From Metaphire vulgaris (taxonomy: Eukaryota; Annelida; Clitellata; Crassiclitellata; Megascolecidae), in contig CM030833.1 in the NCBI GenBank assembly GCA_018105865.1, positions 13,338,381-13,402,380 of the forward strand: a stretch of 64,000 nucleotides of DNA, in the 5' to 3' direction. Shown piece after piece: positions 27,250 through 39,394 of the stretch. The first letter of the stretch is position 1. Each line of letters begins with the position of its first letter. The notes under the pieces are model-generated. The model was not told where the DNA came from and ran no database searches. It saw nothing but the letters and a program-made list of their open reading frames with translations. The position numbers and the translations under genes were made by a program.

Positions 27250-28459
27250 AAGGGAGCATAATAATTAATTAATAATTAATCACTATTCATTATGCCCGTT
27301 TATCCATCATTTCTAATACCCGAGGCATCAAAATGATGGTACTCAAAAGTCGAACTGTAAAAGACCAGATCAATCTAAACTAAAAAATAATAGATTATGA
27401 CAATTCTGCTGACTATATCGAAGAAAATCTATTTTAGCGCACAAGTTGTGGACAAATGGAACAGTCTAGACGAAGGGGCAGTACCATGGCCTTGAAACAA
27501 TAAACGGATTCAGAAGTTATCTGGAAAAACTAGGCTGTTAAATGTATAGAGTTATTACAGTGGTTTTCACACAGGCTAACTTAGCCTCCTACGGACTAGA
27601 CCACTTGAAATCACGCTATTATTGTTCGTTACTTCGCCATTTGATATTTGATACTCGTTTCGTGCTTTTCATCAAGCTGAGAGAGATAAATATAACAGGG
27701 CTTATCACATTTTCGTTCCTCTATCAACGGCCGCTGCCGCTGCGCGTCTGTCGGCGCCTTCTTATATCCCACTGTGTAATACAGAATTCGCAAGACTTTC
27801 TCCGGCTTCTTTCGACGGTATAAGACAAAAAAGCTCCGATCTGCCACGTGCACTCTGCTGATAAGCACATCGCTGTATCGTGCGAAAAATAAGCAACATA
27901 TCCAGTACGAAACGTCATAAAAACAGCTCAGCGGAAACGGAATTTGTATGATTTCATGTTTCTTTTTTAGTTTACTGAAAGCAATTCTCAGAGGAGAGCG
28001 ATACGATGGCATTGAAGTTAGCACATTTAGAATTAATTAATATCTCCGATTTCCCTAAACCTCTATTATCATTATTATTAAAACTTAAATAAGACGCAGA
28101 TTAAGAAAATATCCGAGAAAAGTGCCAGTGAAGGCATTGGTTATTGGGTGCGGTTGTTCGTATGAAACATGAGTAGCCGTAGCAGCTAGACTTTTTGATT
28201 TGTTGGGTAAGACATTCTTACTATAGGCCTACTGGCTCACTGTTCAGACTTCTCTTTCGATCCTTCTGTTATTATTCCGGCAGCTAGAGCTATTTGGTTT
28301 TGATAATAAATTGCTATAGGATAAAAGGATACTTCGCCCAGCCGGTACCGATCAGTCAAGTATAGAAGGATTATATTATTATTAGATGCGCGAAGAAAAC
28401 ATACGACTGTGAAAGCTGGACCATAAAGAAAAAGAACAGTTCAAGAATAGAGTTTTGAA
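27250..28459. other. Non-coding sequence, nothing recognised
   Basis: A 131-codon minus-strand frame (27629-28024) has no recognisable motif or start context. AT-rich start, then mixed composition. Confidence 0.45.
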
Positions 28460-28748
28460 CAGTGGCGTAGCCAGGATTTCCGGAGGGAGTTTTGGTTTTC
28501 GGTTTTGACCGCGACCAACTTCGGAAAGATCTTGACAAGCAAAAAAGGTTATCTCCTCTATTTTTTCCTGACAAGCAAAAAAGATCGTCACCTTTTAAAC
28601 CGTTACCTATAGCCTATAACTATAGCCAAGGGGTTTAACCCTCAAAATCGCATCCCAAAATTAAAAATGCATAGAAACTCATTTAAAATATTTTGTTTTC
28701 AGCAGCCAAGGGGGTTTTAGCCGCCAAACCCCCTTGGCTACGCCACAG
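28460..28748. mobile_element. hAT-like MITE, family CAGTGGCGTAGCCA
   Basis: Starts CAGTGGCGTAGCCAGG and ends CCTTGGCTACGCCACAG; TSD GTTTTGAA/CATTTGAA (6/8). It holds two copies of the shared A-tract motif (28534-28553 and 28570-28588). Confidence 0.7.
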
Positions 28749-28769
28749 CATTTGAAAGTTCAGTTTAAG

Positions 28770-29110
28770 AACAATCCAAACGATAATCTTGGGAGGAAAA
28801 GGACAAATTAGGAGACGTTAAAATCATTTAATATTAAACGAAAGCTAATAGGAATGTGTCAACGACGGAAACTATCTTTCTTTGGACATGGACAAGAAAA
28901 ACCATGATGACATGTTATGCTCGGAAAGAAGACGCGAAGTCGACCAAACCCCAGATGGACAAGCGACATAGTAGAGTGGACTGGGATGAAACTATAGATA
29001 GCATAAGCCTCTAAGAGCAACAGAGGATAGAGACAACTGGAATCATGTCATCCGATCGGCAAACTCTGCTTCAGACGATGAAGGAAAGAGGACCTTCTGA
29101 TGAAGAAAAC
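28770..29110 (+). mobile_element. LINE ORF2 C-terminal fragment
   Basis: Pieces read CQRRKLSFFGHGQ, RPNPRWTSDIVEWTGMKL and RATEDRDNWNHVIRSAN in different frames, the standard C-terminal end of RTE/jockey-type reverse transcriptases. Stops and frameshifts present. AAATAAAAGAAT follows at about 29131. Confidence 0.8.
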
Positions 29111-29465
29111 TAGTATATTCGTAAATTGTACAAATAAAAGAATAATTCTCTAAATTGTTCAATAAGTGTGTCGTCCTCCATATAGCTATAGTGGAAAATT
29201 GTAACACATTTCTTGAAATTTGTATAACTGTGGATGAAAATATACATGTAGTTTCCGTAGTGTCTGTGTTGTTTGGATCTAACGCTTACAGGTTGTCGAG
29301 AATTTTTTAAATGACGGTTCCGACCGACACCTTAGAAATTTCTGTATACGCGTGCGTCTGGCTGCAACATACGGTACTAGGCTAACGGTAGACTTAATTT
29401 GGCGTCTTTCTGCGTAACAACCCCCGAGCAGTCGGCAGTTTTGAGTCGGTCAGTTGTAGGTTGAG

Positions 29466-29643
29466 CAGTGTTTATTCTAGCCACCTTGACATTAAGGGGA
29501 GTTTGAAATGTTTGGGGATACAAGATTTGTCTCTCCACGCTTTTGGGGAGGGGGAAATTTCCATCTCCAAGCCAACATATACAAATTTTGGGGGAATTTT
29601 AAAACTTGGGGGGTCCCCCCAAACAGGCCTAGAATAAACACTG
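29466..29643. mobile_element. MITE, family CAGTGTTTATTCTAG
   Basis: Exact 9-bp TSD TAGGTTGAG at 29457-29465 and 29644-29652. Ends CAGTGTTTATTCTAGCC and GGCCTAGAATAAACACTG. The 9-bp TSD fits Mutator-like as well as hAT-like elements. Confidence 0.9.
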
Positions 29644-29649
29644 TAGGTT

Positions 29650-30300
29650 GAGACTGAGCTGGGTGACTCATGGCCGTGTTTCGATCGCCGTTCGTCGCCC
29701 GCTGGAATCCTGCAGCAGACGTCTTTCGGATGACGTGGCGCGCTCCGGCTGCGTCCCTTGCCTCCATCTCCTCATCGCTGCTGCTGCTGCTGCTGCTCTT
29801 CTGCTTCTGCAGCATTTTGTTCGGAGGCGGCGGTGGCAGCAGCTGATCCGTTCCTTAGCGGCGTCTGCAGCAGCAGCAGCAGCAGCAGCAGCAGCCGCTG
29901 ATCGGATGAGCGTGCACACACCGTCGGGTCCTTTGTCTCGTCGAACCGTCCGCTCGTGTATTATGTGTCGTCAGCCTTCGAAGCAGTTGGGCATGCTGCC
30001 CTTTTGTGTTACTATTATCACCAGCACGGCGGCGTCGATCTAGTTTCTGCCGGGGCCAGGATCGATTGTCGTCGTCGTCGTCGCCGGGACAAGTCGTTTG
30101 ATCGCCGGGCGCCGCCGTCGTCTACCGGTCCTGAAGCGACCGGCAAAGACGACGATGATTCGTACCTATCGTATTCATACGAACGGATCGCACGTAATCG
30201 ACCTTTCGTCCGTGAATTACGATCGGTTCAGGATTTTGGTGATCGTGATCATCGTTCTTCAGCTGAAGTACTCGCCGATCGGTAAGAGAGAAAAATAGAC
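29650..30300 (+). other. CpG-rich block with CTG/CAG repeats
   Basis: Many CpG, GTCGTCGTCG (30067-30085), CTG repeats (29778-29795) and CAG repeats (29866-29894) between two transposon-rich stretches. Open frames here are Ala-, Leu- or Arg-rich and unconvincing. It could be a promoter or 5' UTR exon of an unseen gene; no TATA or splice-supported coding exon found. Confidence 0.4.
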
Positions 30301-30569
30301 GTTTTAAGTTGCTGCTGCTGCTGTTGCTATCTCGAGTCGTGGGGCCATTACTCACGAAATCTGCCACTCAGAGCGGGACTCGAATGATGACTCACCACGC
30401 GTCGCCAAAACCGAGAAAATTCCTCTCAGTTATTGCGCCGCTTATTGCTAAGCCGAATCGATGTAGGGATGTCGCTGCAGGACGATTACATCGCGGTCAT
30501 TGATTCTCTTGGGTCGTGAACGGACATCGGTCATTTCCAGCCGCATCGTTCCCACATATCGGTTTAGAG

Positions 30570-30915
30570 CAGAGGTTCTCAACTCGTGGTCCGCGGACCA
30601 AAAGTGGTCCGCGAGAGGGGGTCTAGTGGTCGCGGCAAATTCTGAAAAAAAAACGTTAATAAAAATTAGACATAATTATATATTTTCCATGTCAGTGACG
30701 TAGCCAAATGGGTGCCCGGACCCAAATTCTTTAGACAAGCAGCACAATTAAGTAAGGTAACGACCTTTTTGCTTGTCGGGGTTCTGGCGAGAGACGAAGG
30801 TCACACGCGATTACCTTTCTTGCTTGTCATGATTTTTCTCAATTTTTCAGGTGGTCCGCGATAAGTTTTTGATCTTCAAAAGTGGTCGCGAGGCAGAGGG
30901 GTCTGAGAACCACTG
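30570..30915. mobile_element. hAT element, family CAGAGGTTCTCAA
   Basis: Ends CAGAGGTTCTCAACTCG and GTCTGAGAACCACTG with GTGGTCCGCGGACC-type subterminal repeats. The flanks GGTTTAGAG and GTTTTTAGAG suggest a decayed TSD. A second element beginning CAGTGACGTAGCC (30693) with two A-tract motifs (30761, 30810) is inserted in it. Confidence 0.75.
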
Positions 30916-31455
30916 GTTTTTAGAGTTTCGCAGGAATAGTAGCAGTTGCTTCTGTTGTCGGGTCAGAATAAGAAGTTGAAGGCTATTCCAGCAAATGACA
31001 TCGCTTAAAACGCGCATTTAAATACTTCGAAAATGTGTCTGTGTTTGTTTTATGATTTAAGAATTGTTCCGTCGTAAAGAAATGCGTTGAAATAAAGTCA
31101 CCGTAGGCCTACATCAGGTTGCTTAAAATCTGTCCGACGTGTACGATCGGGAAGCTTTTCGTGCCGTAAATTATTGTGTTCGTGTGCAAAAGGACATTGG
31201 TTGAAAAACATTCTTTCAGTACGTCCTGGCAGAATTTTGTAAAGTTTTGTTCACACTGTTCTCATTATTTAAAATATAGTTAAATACATGTTCTAAATTT
31301 CGTTTAACCGTCTAGTTTAGTTGACCGTTTCTTTGCCTTATACGCAAATTCATGGTCTCGCTTGGCCTTTATAAACGTGTTGGAATGCTGCTAATAACTA
31401 GCATGGTAAAACATAAGCGTTTGAACAAGACGGCCGATACTAATAAAGAAAGTGA
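30916..31455. other. Non-coding sequence, nothing recognised
   Basis: Unique-looking mixed-composition DNA without ORF or repeat signals. Confidence 0.5.
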
Positions 31456-31463
31456 CTTATGAG

Positions 31464-31914
31464 TAGAGCTGTACCGATTAATCGGCAACATTCATAATCG
31501 GACCGATTATTAGGACAATCGGAACAATCGGTAATCGGGCGCCAGTCGGGTTACCGATTAATCAGTAACACTTGTTTTCTGACCGATTATTATAATTGGA
31601 ACAATCGGTTATAAATTACAAAGTGAACATAGAAATTTAAAATTTGGCATAATAACCGAGCAAAAGCATTATTCATTAATGATCAAGTTTCTTTTATGCA
31701 TTGAATCTCTTGGCAAACCTCGAATTGAACCTGTATACAGAGGGCATGTGCATTTACGCTACACCTTTATGGCAATTTCATTGCACGGTCATTAAAAACA
31801 CCCGATATGGATAATACGACAGACAATCGGTATCGGCAAAACAATCGGTTGCCTAACAATCGGAACAATCGGTAATCGGAACAATCGGCAAAATGTGCAA
31901 TCGGTACAGCTCTA
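31464..31914. mobile_element. hAT MITE with clustered ACAATCGG repeats
   Basis: Exact 8-bp TSD CTTATGAG at 31456-31463 and 31915-31922. Ends TAGAGCTGTACCGATTA and TGCAATCGGTACAGCTCTA. Both subterminal regions carry many ACAATCGG/CCGATTAT copies. Confidence 0.93.
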
Positions 31915-31923
31915 CTTATGAGT

Positions 31924-32161
31924 TATTGGCGTAGTCAAGAGGAGGTGCACCCCTATCCTGATTGGGACAGGCCGTAGGGTTTACGCAAAACCGTTGAGAA
32001 ATTGAGGGTGGGGGAGGGGGTGTATGCAGCATGATCAAAGATAATACGCGACTGGATGCGAAGAACTCCTTGACGAAGAGCGGTTTTTGCCCGTCGGAGA
32101 CTTATTCCCCGACAACGTAGACACGCCCTCCTCTTGGTCTGGAATCCTGGCTACGCCACTG
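31924..32161. mobile_element. MITE of the GTGGCGTAGCC group
   Basis: ATTGGCGTAGTCAAGAGGAGG at the left and CCTCCTCTTGGTCTGG...GGCTACGCCACTG at the right are inverted. TSD unclear; directly abuts the previous element. Confidence 0.55.
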
Positions 32162-32398
32162 TTAAGAGTGAATATCATTCGTTCCTCATTATAGCCTAAT
32201 TGTCGATTTTTTGCGGTCTAATGATCGAAATATAATTATTGACTAAGAATGTTTAACTCAGAGGGGATTGGTCATTGTTCGATTTAATCCCTTCCTCCCA
32301 CACTGCTGGAGACCATGTGGAGGCAGGGCTTTTTGTAAAAAATATTTTTTGGAGCGCAACAGTCGGAAGTCACTTGTCAACATGACGTAGTGACGTAG

Positions 32399-32456
<58 letters not shown>

Positions 32457-33575
32457 TGCGAAATTTAAAATTAGCCTGAATAACAATGGCGGTGATCATC
32501 GAAACCCACAGATATACTATTTAAACGCACCTATCTATGCGGAGGTCGCCGAGAAGGCCCGCGATCATCCATAACAAATTAACAAAATCATCAGTCATGC
32601 CACATTTGTAATTAGAAATTTGAAAAATTATACGGACAATAGATATAATTCTAAACCTTCTATTTAATAATTTAATTTTGCACAAAGCCAGTCTTCGGAT
32701 TTTCCGGAACGCGGTCCGGATTTTCCGGAGCGCCGCTCCGCCTCGCTCCGGCACAAAAACCTTGGGAGGAGGAATTGTTGTACCCCGACTGTTGGCAAAA
32801 TAATACATTAACATGCGATTGCGCCATTGTACTATTGAGGAAATGCTTAACGTTTTCCATTTATAATCATGGCGTCCAATTTTGCTCGTAGTTTGAAAAA
32901 TTGCTGATTTTGTTAAATGTCTGCCTCTCTTTCCCTCTAAGTGCTATTATTGCCAACGAAGAAAAGTTGTCCCAAAGGTAATTATCTTAAATAGGCTACA
33001 TCGCACACGACATACAGTACTATCTGCTGTTTCTGCCGCGTTTATTGCTGTTGGCGTAGCTATGCTTTGAAAATGGGAGGAGACACCAAGGCGCCTACAG
33101 ATCGACAGTTTCAGATCAGACTAAGGAGCTTGAGGCATAGTTTCGAAGTTCGAAGAAATTTTTTAAGTTCGTAAAAGTTCAATAAAGTTCAAGAAAAAAG
33201 CCCTGAAAAGTTCATAAAACAAATTTCCAATGTATTCCTCGTCAGATGACTCAGTCTCAGAAGACTAGTCGTTGTATTCATCGGCATCGGCAGATGTTTT
33301 CGATCTTATCCACCAGTCGTAAGTTACAATGTACTTTGACAATCTTCTCAACTGTCTTACACGCGAGTCTGGTGCGTTTTTGTATGTTTAAATTCAAAAT
33401 GTGTATTATCGAATGCTGTAACTTACTTACCCGCTAATCAATCACGCTGCTTCTTGCAGTAACTACTGCGTTTTAATTTAAAGGTCGTCTTTTGCAGTGA
33501 TAATTCGAATTGAACTTTGTGAACTTTAAAACCTTATCAATAAAGTTCAAAAAGCTTGAGCGTCACAACTATGGC
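32162..33575. other. Non-coding sequence with (TA)n and GAACTT repeats
   Basis: (TA)n at 32399-32454; CGGATTTTCCGG palindromes at 32697-32745. From 33130 to 33575 many AAGTTC/GAACTT words and inverted CTTGAGGCATAGTT / CTATGGCTTGAG ends hint at another MITE. No gene. Confidence 0.45.
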
Positions 33576-34134
33576 TTGAGGGAATGTCACGAGCTCCCAA
33601 AAGTATCCGGAGCTTTGCCCCAGGGGAAAAATTTAGGGTAATAGAAGATCAAAATCTTCAGCTTTGGAGAATATTTTCAGGCTGAGTGATATCATATCAG
33701 CAATCGCCCAATCCCCACTGATAAAGTTTTCTCATCGGGTTTGTACGAATCCCAAGACAAGTCTAAGCCAGAATAGTGGGTCGAGGGCCCGGCCCCCTTT
33801 GTACCCCACCGTGCCTGTGCTAACTGCATCATCCTTTATGTACATCAGCATCTAAATGGAAGAGTTCCTGATGAAAAACCTAAGATGTGCCGGTGTCCTC
33901 TGGCTATGCTATCAGCGCTAAGCCACAATTGATTTGTGAACTAGGTGTGTCTAACTTATAGCGAAATATTCGATAACTCTTCTGATGCGAATGTTGCGAA
34001 CATTCATTTGAATCTTGTATTCTGACTTAGCAGTCGTTCTTGCGCCTGCAGCGTTCATTCCGCACAGGTAGCTTGCAAGATCTTCACGTAGAAGATTCGA
34101 CGAAGCCAGGTACAGGGGCGCATTGTCTTTGTGA

Positions 34135-34346
34135 CAATGGCGTAACCAAGATTTCGTAATAAAAAGGCATATCGACATTTGCAGGTCTTCAGGCGAAAAA
34201 ATCTTGACGACCCCAAAACCGTCGTCGTGTCAGGGCCCCATCATGCTCCCCTCAACTACTCGACGGCTTTGCACAAATCCCACAACCGGTCCCGGCCCGA
34301 ATGGGGAGGGGGAGCGGACCGCCGTTTCCCCGTGGCTACGCCATTG
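34135..34346. mobile_element. hAT MITE of the GTGGCGTAACC group
   Basis: Ends CAATGGCGTAACCAAG and CGTGGCTACGCCATTG; TSD CTTTGTGA/CTTCGTGA (7/8). No A-tract motif copy seen. Confidence 0.75.
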
Positions 34347-34809
34347 CTTCGTGAGAGCATAGTTTTGTAATTTCTCTTGTCCGCTTTTGTCCAAAATTAT
34401 CGACAGAAAATAAATCCGCCGTTTCCCTTAAGGCTTACGAATGCTTCTTTGCGATGGAAGTGTGCCTCTGGGGGCCAGTTCTGAACTGACGCCAAATAAT
34501 TTGTCGCAGTCGTTCACCCACCTCCACGTCGAACGAATTGTTATTCGCATGTTCGTCCAAGACGGCACGAAACAAGAGATTTGTTGGCTATCGATGGCGG
34601 AGTGGGGTCGACGCAAGGAAGACTTGGTGAGTGGGTGAGTGTAAGCGTGGGTCGAAAAAACAATATTTTTGTTCCCCGAATGGACGAGCATAGCGATTAC
34701 GAATGGCAGCGAGGGAAACGGCATCGTCACCGGCTAATATCAGTTGCTTACTATATACAAATATTTTTTTAAAAACCTTTGAAAGGTTTATCACACACGC
34801 TGCACATAC

Positions 34810-34969
34810 AGTGGTTATTCTAGCCACCTAGAAATTGGGGGAGTTTAAAATTGGAGGGGCATACACTGGGGAGGTCATACTACTTGCCAAAATGTCAAAA
34901 TTTGTGGGGAGGGGAAATTTCAAACTTGGGGGGGATTCCACTTCAGAGAAGGCCTAGAATAAACACTAT
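34810..34969. mobile_element. MITE, family CAGTGTTTATTCTAG, decayed copy
   Basis: CAGTGGTTATTCTAGCCACC start, GGCCTAGAATAAACACT end; TSD about 7/9 (CTGCACATA / TTGCACACA). A CA/TA microsatellite follows. Confidence 0.7.
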
Positions 34970-34972
34970 TGC

Positions 34973-34983
34973 ACACACACACA

Positions 34984-35031
<48 letters not shown>

Positions 35032-35032
35032 G
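34973..35032. repeat. (CA)n-(TA)n microsatellite
   Basis: About 40 bp CA then about 20 bp TA. Confidence 0.95.
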
Positions 35033-35678
35033 CGCCGTGAAAATGAAAATGACATGTCCAAAATGTCAGAAATCAAAACGGGAATGTCAACACACTGAAA
35101 TGATCCAGCAAAAGCATTATGTTCATTGCCATTGATGCTTTTGATGAATCATTCGTCTTCTTACTTAGCCTACTAACTTAGACATCCGTAAAGATCACGA
35201 AGGTTATTAGGTGATGGCGCGCATAAATATTTTAGCGCTAATTTGTTTTAGAGCACCGTAGGTTGTTTCCCCGAGACTTTGCCTGTAGTTTTCCTCTGGT
35301 AACGCGCCTGTCTTTCGGAGGCGCTGAGACAGACTTTTACGAGCCTTTGCATCGTATGACGTAATCATGAAAGCAGGCCGTCAAGGTGTAACAAACGCAT
35401 TAGACCACCTCCTTTCTTATGCCCATTAATTTTTTAAAATAAATTTAAATAAAATAATATTTTTAGATGTTAGAATAAAATGTAACATAAACAGCGGAAT
35501 CTAAACAATAAACTACGGCTTCCGAGCAGTAGTCATGAAAGCAGCAGTAGTCAACCGAAAGTTGACAATGCGCCGCGAAGAATTAACGAAACGCGCATTC
35601 AACTTCGATTCTGGCGTGTGTATATGTATACAACACACACACACACATGTACAGTATATACTATATAGTATATTGTAT
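35033..35678. other. Non-coding sequence
   Basis: A frame at 35046-35135 encodes CPKCQKSKRECQ then HVHCH-like residues, possibly a zinc-knuckle remnant of a transposon. Otherwise nothing recognised. Confidence 0.35.
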
Positions 35679-36107
35679 GGGGCTATCCGTTAATTATGTC
35701 AACAATTTTTAGGCAATTTTTGACCTCCTCCTCCTTGTCAACAACTGTCAACTTTCAGTGACCCCCTATAATTAGGCCTATGTCAAAAACTTTTGACCCC
35801 CCCCAACTAAGGTCAGTGACGGGTCTCCCTAAAAAGTTTAGAAGGTTATTATTTTTGCGGCGATGACCATTTTCCCATTTCTTTTGTTCATCAAGTGTCA
35901 TAATGTGGCGATGATGACCTTGTTTTTTTGCTTGTCAGGCTTTTTCCATTGTAATAAATAGTATTCCATGAAATTTCCTATTTTTATCATTTGTAAAAAA
36001 ATGAAATTGTTGACGTAAGTTTTTCTTGACCACCTCCCCCTGTCAACAACTGTCAAACTTTTTCAAACCCCTCCCCTATTTTGTCACCGTCATTATTGGA
36101 CAGCCCC
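35679..36107. mobile_element. MITE with GGGGCTATCC ends and 3-bp TSD
   Basis: Starts GGGGCTATCCGTTAATTATG; the end reversed is GGGGCTGTCCAATAATGACG. TAT flanks both sides. A 3-bp T/A TSD points to PIF/Harbinger-type insertion. One A-tract motif at 35912-35937. Confidence 0.7.
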
Positions 36108-36400
36108 TATGCTCTTATTTTTAGAATTTAATTTTTGGTTTCTCCGTCCACTCGTTTCTTGTCTAAATACATACTGTAATCTGCGCGGACCTATTTTTAG
36201 GTGTTCCAGTTAGTGTGGACTATCGCATAGAAATGAAATCTGAAGACGTGTGCTTAAATATCTGAAGCACTGAATCACTCATAATTTAGTGAGCATGCTG
36301 CCTTTCGGCAATTCGCAAGGTTTTTCCAGTAGTAGGCCTATGCCTGTGTCATGTGGTAAGATACCAGAGGGAATACTGGGCTATTTGCAGTCCGTAAGTT

Positions 36401-36706
36401 CGTTCAGCGGCGTCGACAGAATCTTCCGAAGGGGGGGGGGGGTTACGACCAACCATTCCCGACTTCGAAAATCCTGACAAGCAAAACAGGTCATCGCCTA
36501 TTATTCTGCTTGGTTATGTTAGTGCTAAAATGGCTATATTAGCGTGCGGACAGCCCTCTGTACGCCTTATTCATTGTTTGCTTCCTTTTTGCTACCTTAA
36601 ACCTGATTTTGGCGCCCCTCCACCCACAGAATAATAATACGCAATACAAATTTAGGATCGGCCAACCAAGGAGGTTAACCCCGGCCCCCCATAGGCTACG
36701 CCACCG
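36401..36706. mobile_element. hAT-like MITE with exact TSD
   Basis: Exact 8-bp TSD CGTAAGTT at 36393-36400 and 36707-36714. Ends CGTTCAGCGGCG (apparently 4 extra bases) and GGCTACGCCACCG. One A-tract motif at 36476-36495; G-run at 36431-36442. Confidence 0.75.
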
Positions 36707-36714
36707 CGTAAGTT

Positions 36715-37936
36715 GGACTATAGGTATAAATCATATCAATCGTGTTTCGACGCAATACATATCGTCAAGTGCATGGTTTTAGACTTGTTTACAACAAATG
36801 ATCATGCGACATAGTCCAAGGCATTTGCTGGGTACATGGACACAAACACTCTGCCCCATCGTATTACTGACGCTGAATTCTCGACCGTTGGCTTTACTAT
36901 CATTTGGCCTAGTAATAAATAGTACAATTCTGTCAGCGACATCCGGCGTTCCAGGGTGTGCTGACACATTTCACACAACTCAAGTTCTGACGACGACGAC
37001 GACGACGAGTCGTATTTTTACGTATTTTATTTTTAAAACGCAATACTTGTAAGATTCGATTAAACATAAAGAAATCTCTCGACATTAAAATGGCGGCTAT
37101 ATGCTTGCGGAAGTACTCCCCTCCCTCTTCATATCTTCAACTTACTCCAAAACTTGTCTCGCTATAATTTTGATTACCTTAAAACCAAAACCATAATTAA
37201 TTTTATTCTTCAAAATCAAATTCATCGTGAGTTTTTAAGGCCAATAACTGTACCAGAAGCAGATATCTATAGACTCGCTGATAATTGAATTTCGCTACTT
37301 ACTTACTTACTGACTGAACAAATCCTGGCGCTGCTGTTGGCCAAATATTTGCAAAAAGACGATGACGATTCAGCATAACGATATTTCTCAAACGCCGACT
37401 CTTTCCGAATGAATCACACGCCGCCGAGTTATAAAGTGCAAACTCTGACACCAAGGACGTCACGCAATCAATCCTCTCGCCAAAGGAACATCGATCAACA
37501 GAGATCTTGCGAGAAATCCGACATTTTTCTTTGAAGGACGGACGGAGGGAATTCAGGAGGAGCGAACTGTGAATAATTGTTAGAATTATCTTATCGATCA
37601 GCTTCTTCGATCGTAAGGAGTATATATGTATGTACTGTATGATCGGTGAATATACATGATGAGTCGGCACAAGTTGTGACGTAGCGTTTCTTTCATATAG
37701 GTGCCAGAGCCGTTATTTATGCATCGACGCAGCGATAAGATCGAAAAACGATATATCTTGCTGACTCGTCGATTCGGTGTCTTTCGCTGTAAAGCAACAG
37801 CTATTTATCATTTCACTGACCATTCTGTTGAACCTATTTCACTCTAATATACCAACAGTGGACTATATTTTCTGTGAATGTATCGCGGTTAAATGTTTCT
37901 GGATTTTTTCTCAGCATAAGATACAGGCATGGATAT
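36715..37936. other. Non-coding sequence, nothing recognised
   Basis: A 123-codon minus-strand frame (37299-37670) has no known motif. A (GAC)n run lies at 36990-37007. Confidence 0.45.
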
Positions 37937-38095
37937 TTTTACACCCCCTAACACCCCAACACCTCCCCCCCGCAATTTGAGTCTGGGATTACCTTTTTTT
38001 GCTTGTCGAACTTTTTTCGGCATGGACCCCCACAATATGCCGACACCATCACCACCAACCCCAAAATTGATAATCCTAGAAATAGCCCTGGCACA
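37937..38095. mobile_element. MITE fragment related to 24687 element
   Basis: The right end reversed reads CAGGGCTATTTCTAGGATTA, and the left part contains ATATTTTTACACCCCC, the complement of the 24687 right end. One A-tract motif (37986-38008). TSD not found. Confidence 0.6.
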
Positions 38096-39394
38096 GAATT
38101 TGTCGGGCGCAGCTCAAGGTTACTGCGTGCCGCTCGCACGGACAGAATAATCCAATCTGGAGCTATAAGATAGAACTTGTAGGCCTAATAGTGTTTCGGC
38201 GAACATTCCGCAATTATGAGAACGGTGATATATTGAATTAAACGCTCTTCGTTCAGCCTTCGTCGTGCATAACGAATTCTTTCTTCCGCATCTCCTAACT
38301 GCATTCGATCGGGGGCACGATGTCGATATATTTAGTGGCGAGCTTTCACCCACAAAACAACGTGTTTCCACGAAACATCTGCTGCTTCTGTTCCGAATGA
38401 CGTTAACAGATTTGTTTATTTCAAGATCGAGAGACTCCGACATATATGTTTGGACGGATTGTATAGCTACTGCTTCCGTTCCCCCAGAAATATCGTCGTT
38501 CTTCGTCGAAAACTTATTCTTCAAATCGAGCTTCTCGAATTCAAGCAGGGGCTCCAGCAGCAGCCTTCCAATTTCGTAATGGCATTAATACAGGCTTTAG
38601 GATCTTCTCTTTACAGGGCCATTTGCCGTTGCTCCATCTCTGCGCCATGACAAACTGCCTGCGCCATCTCGCGGCGGCGGCGGCTTAGGCGCACGTGTCG
38701 TCTGTCCCGAACTGGTCACGTGTTCTCACGACCCGCTATTCGATTAATCTCGTTCGTGACACACGTTGGTTCCGTCCGTCCATCGGTTACGTCTTGTCCT
38801 GGATGCGCCCTCCGCCAACCTATCTTTAACTGTTTTCTGTTTTGTTCTTTTCCGTTCTGTGTTCCAACTCCTTCTTTTCTTCTACATCACTACATTTCCT
38901 TTCTCTTTCTCTCCTCCTCCTCCTCCGCCTCCTCCTCCTCCTCCTCTCCCGCATTCTGTCTCTCTCCTTGTCCGTGTTCTTCTGCGGATGTCCGCCTGCT
39001 TCTATAGGTGGCGATCTGTGGAGAATAAATCTGACTCTTCGGAAGGCAGCGATATATAATCCCTGTCTCTTGAGAAATCAGGCGTCCTCTGCTGCGTTTG
39101 TCGGCATTCGGTAAGCGCACAAGAATTAGGTCTTCAAATTTTTCAGACTTTTGTCTCTGTTATCTATAGGCCGCACAAGGTATATCTCATCTAATATTGT
39201 TCTATCGGCGATTTAGTTTCGTATGACCCTCATATACGGTCTCGATTAATTAACGTAATTTTCCTTGGAAATATTCGACGCCGCGCGTGAATGTTTATAG
39301 CCTGCTTCTTTTTCAATGGGAGGTGTATATCACTTGTTCAAAATTGTCCGCGAAAAACTCCGTCCGAACAGCCATGTGGGAACGAATTTTTAGC
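38096..39394. other. Non-coding CpG-containing sequence
   Basis: Imperfect CTC/TCC pyrimidine repeats at 38897-38950. Frames of 90-134 codons overlap here but are low-complexity or lack motifs. No gene supported. Confidence 0.45.

Noticed and set aside
29648..30043. 131-codon Ala/Leu-rich frame as a gene
   Set aside because: Its content comes from CTG/CAG repeats, no domain is visible and the opposite strand has an equally long frame.
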